The translations under genes and the position numbers were made by a program. DNA of 41,065 nt from Cudoniella acicularis (taxonomy: Eukaryota > Ascomycota > Leotiomycetes > Helotiales > Helotiaceae), in NCBI GenBank assembly GCA_013054445.1, contig JAAMPI010000372.1, positions 1 through 41,065 on the forward strand, in the 5' to 3' direction. The notes beneath the pieces were generated by a model. The model ran no database searches. It had not been told where the DNA came from and worked only from the letters and a program-made list of their open reading frames with translations. Below are positions 38,861-41,065 of the stretch, piece after piece (position 1 is the stretch's first letter; each line of letters starts with the position of its first letter).

Positions 38861-40086
38861 ATGTACACCACGACCCACCACAATGTATACGAGGTATTCA
38901 TACGAGGCAAAACACTGTACATTAGCCAACGTTGCTCAGGAATCATAGCACAAAAATATTCATCGCACGCGACTCTTCTTTTTCCCCTATTGTGGATGTT
39001 AATCATGTTGGATTTTGAGTTTCAGGATGACGATAAATTGAATCACAATTTAGGGTTGGATTTCGCTTTGCTTGATTTCAGTCGCACAACTTCTTTCCAA
39101 TCGCATAGAAATACAACTCAAGAATATCGCTGCGAAAATTTCTCTGAAAACACAGGATGGTTTCAAGAGACCAGGTCAAATTCACCTCCTCGAACACCAC
39201 CGGAGTCGGCAAAAGGTTCACTCCCAAACGACATACACGTACCATTCACTGAAGGATTTCCACTATTGTCAATGAGTGAATCCACGCATTTGCTATCAGG
39301 ATTTCCAGATGCCCGAGTCATGCCTGCGAGGTACTTAAACTCAGACAGAATGTCACCACCCTCCACACCCACCTGTCCTCGATGCGATCCCCTCCCCATC
39401 TGTCTTTGCGATAAGTCCGATCCGTACAATTTTTCATTCCAGGACTACCCGGAAAGGATATCAAAGCACTTGTATCAGTCGCCTCCCCCACCACCGAAAC
39501 CAGCGGCCAAGAAATGGTACTGGCTTCCTTCTAGGCCCAACACACCACCAACCATACCTCCAACGATTATTTAGACTTAACCGCTAGTTGCTCCCCTCCA
39601 TTGCCTCCTTCCCCAAACTCTACGGATGAAGGGAACCCGGAATACAAAGATTTGCAGGTGGACGAATCGGCTTCGGAGAGAAAAAGCCTGCGAAATGAGA
39701 TGGAGATAGTCACGGATGGAGAACTCGATACTTGGGCCTGGATCTCAATGAGGATTGAAGCAAGGGCGCTGCGAAAACCAGTAGAAGCGAGAGAGCAGTG
39801 GGAAGAAGCGCATTTGAATTGTCCTGTGCTGGTATGTCGACACCGAGCTACGCATCAAAAACGCATGTACGTGACTTCTACGCCCGAAAACGATATTCTT
39901 GGAAACGATCACCGGAACATGAACTTGAGAAAAGAAGAGCAGGGAATCAGTAAGGAGGAAATACACCGGAACTGTCCGCTGAAAAACTGCGAGTATAAGC
40001 GTGGATTTGGAGGGGAAGAGGCCCCTTCATTTAGTGGGATAAGCATGGATTTTGATGGTGGTTCTGGTAAAGGAGATGATTTGTAA
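38861..40086 (+). CDS. Proline-rich protein with paired Cys motifs, unknown function
   Basis: Exons 38861-39516 and 39588-40086 join in phase to 384 residues. A start at 39008 (MLDFEFQDDD) is also plausible and gives 335. The first half is rich in Pro and Ser (RSNSPPRTPPES, then SPPPPPKPAAKKW) with a CPRCDPLPICLC cluster. The second half is charged and carries two related units, NCPVLVCRHR and NCPLKNCEYKR, 45-50 residues apart. Repeated C-x4-C units with a following basic patch could bind metal. I do not recognise the family. It follows the CorA-like gene on the same strand by less than 250 bp. Confidence 0.5.
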
Positions 40087-41065
40087 GAGAGAGGGAAAAG
40101 TGAATGGGGTAAGAGAGAGTAATTACACGATCTATATCGGAAATTCCACTTCAAGCTCGTTGTCGCTTCACACAACACCAACATCAACCTGTCTCTCCCG
40201 TTCGAGCCTCCTTGGCGCTTGCACCCTTGCAGAGATTTGGCGATTAGGAAGGGCATTATGGGATATTTGTGCGCAGGAAGTGATACTTATTACTGGGCTT
40301 GCTTCGGACACGGAAATGAGGGAGGATGAATGAGAGATGGGTCTTATTGGGCGAAATGTGGCTCTAACTGTGCGTTCGGAGCGTTGATATTACAGTATTT
40401 AGTCGTATATCCGAGAATATCTCAGACTTTTAGAAGAGGTTATCTTAATACAAATCCGGCAGTACTAGCAACCAATTCTATACCTTGAGATTTTACTAGT
40501 GAAGTGTTGCTCTTGAAGTCTCTTCTGTTGTGCATTAGCTGTTAGTTTCTATGATCTATCTGAATTTGTCTACTTAATCAGCTATTTGCTATTTGCTATT
40601 TGCTTCCTCTGTTTTGAACTCATCAATCAAGTTAGATTCAACTTTAAGCTCTCTGAATTGTTATTATATGGTATCTTCTATCACACACGAGAAAACTTAT
40701 CCTTGACATACGCACGCAAATTCATTCGCTGAATTTCATTCAATATTTGCGGGCGTGTTAACGCGAATGAATACAAAGGTTATTGCGACTCGTAACTTGG
40801 CGCTAGATACTATATTAATATCTCATCTCGCCTTGCTTACCTATCTAATGAGAATATCAATTTGTCAAAGACAAAAAACAGCGAGGGGTTGTTCCCTTCC
40901 TCCTATTCTTCTTCTCTTCTCAATTCTAGACTACGGTTTGATTCTGGATTTTGTTGCAACCCGCAACTTGATATTGAGTGCTGATTTAACTTATAAAAAC
41001 ACGCTAGCAGGCGATGATTTGCCAAGAGAGAGAGCAAGAGATTGGTTGGTGGCTATTGAGAGATG
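40087..41065. other. Intergenic region to the right edge
   Basis: No supported gene. It holds three tandem GCTATTT units at 40581-40604 and AT-rich DNA. The pyrimidine-rich stretch at about 40890-40925 could be the 5' flank of a gene beyond the window. Confidence 0.5.

Overview
This window looks like nuclear DNA of a filamentous ascomycete (Pezizomycotina). Genes are broken by short GT-AG introns of about 40-150 nt, often with GTAAGT-like donors and a CTAAC-type branch site. The gene families (ascomycete laccase, fungal KatG, Mnr2-like CorA, Zn2Cys6/C2H2 regulators, NACHT-ankyrin proteins, Hsp70-like ATPases) are typical of that group. Leotiomycetes is my best guess but is not proven. Exon structures were built by hand from splice consensus, reading phase and remembered family motifs; no search was run.

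Left block, about 1-12 kb, conserved-type genes. A laccase on the minus strand runs off the left edge and has a run of micro-exons. Then come a catalase-peroxidase (katG, +), a HAD-type hydrolase of the haloacid dehalogenase kind (-) and a large CorA/Mnr2-like magnesium transporter (+). The last three splice into uninterrupted frames.

Middle block, about 13-33 kb, accessory in character. It mixes decayed and intact genes: a broken STAND-associated ubiquitin-like-domain gene (-), a broken alpha/beta hydrolase (+), an intact Ser/Arg-rich gene of unknown function (+), a small all-helical protein (-), a Zn2Cys6 plus C2H2 finger protein (+), an intact nine-exon Hsp70-like ATPase (+), a multi-pass membrane protein (-), and a 4.4-kb esterase-NACHT-ankyrin (NLR-like) gene (-) with several stops and frameshifts. 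The mix resembles a fungal non-self-recognition/STAND neighbourhood that is turning over. The intact neighbours argue that the broken frames are real decay, not poor sequence.

Right block, about 33-41 kb. A small NAD(P)-binding Rossmann protein (-) is followed by a 495-bp Tc1/mariner-derived element with 82-bp terminal inverted repeats, TA flanks and a transposase remnant. Next is a second CorA-type GMN protein with an unusually long multi-helix C-terminal extension and one apparent frameshift, then a proline-rich two-exon gene with paired Cys motifs, then AT-rich intergenic DNA. No tRNA, rRNA or CRISPR array was recognised.
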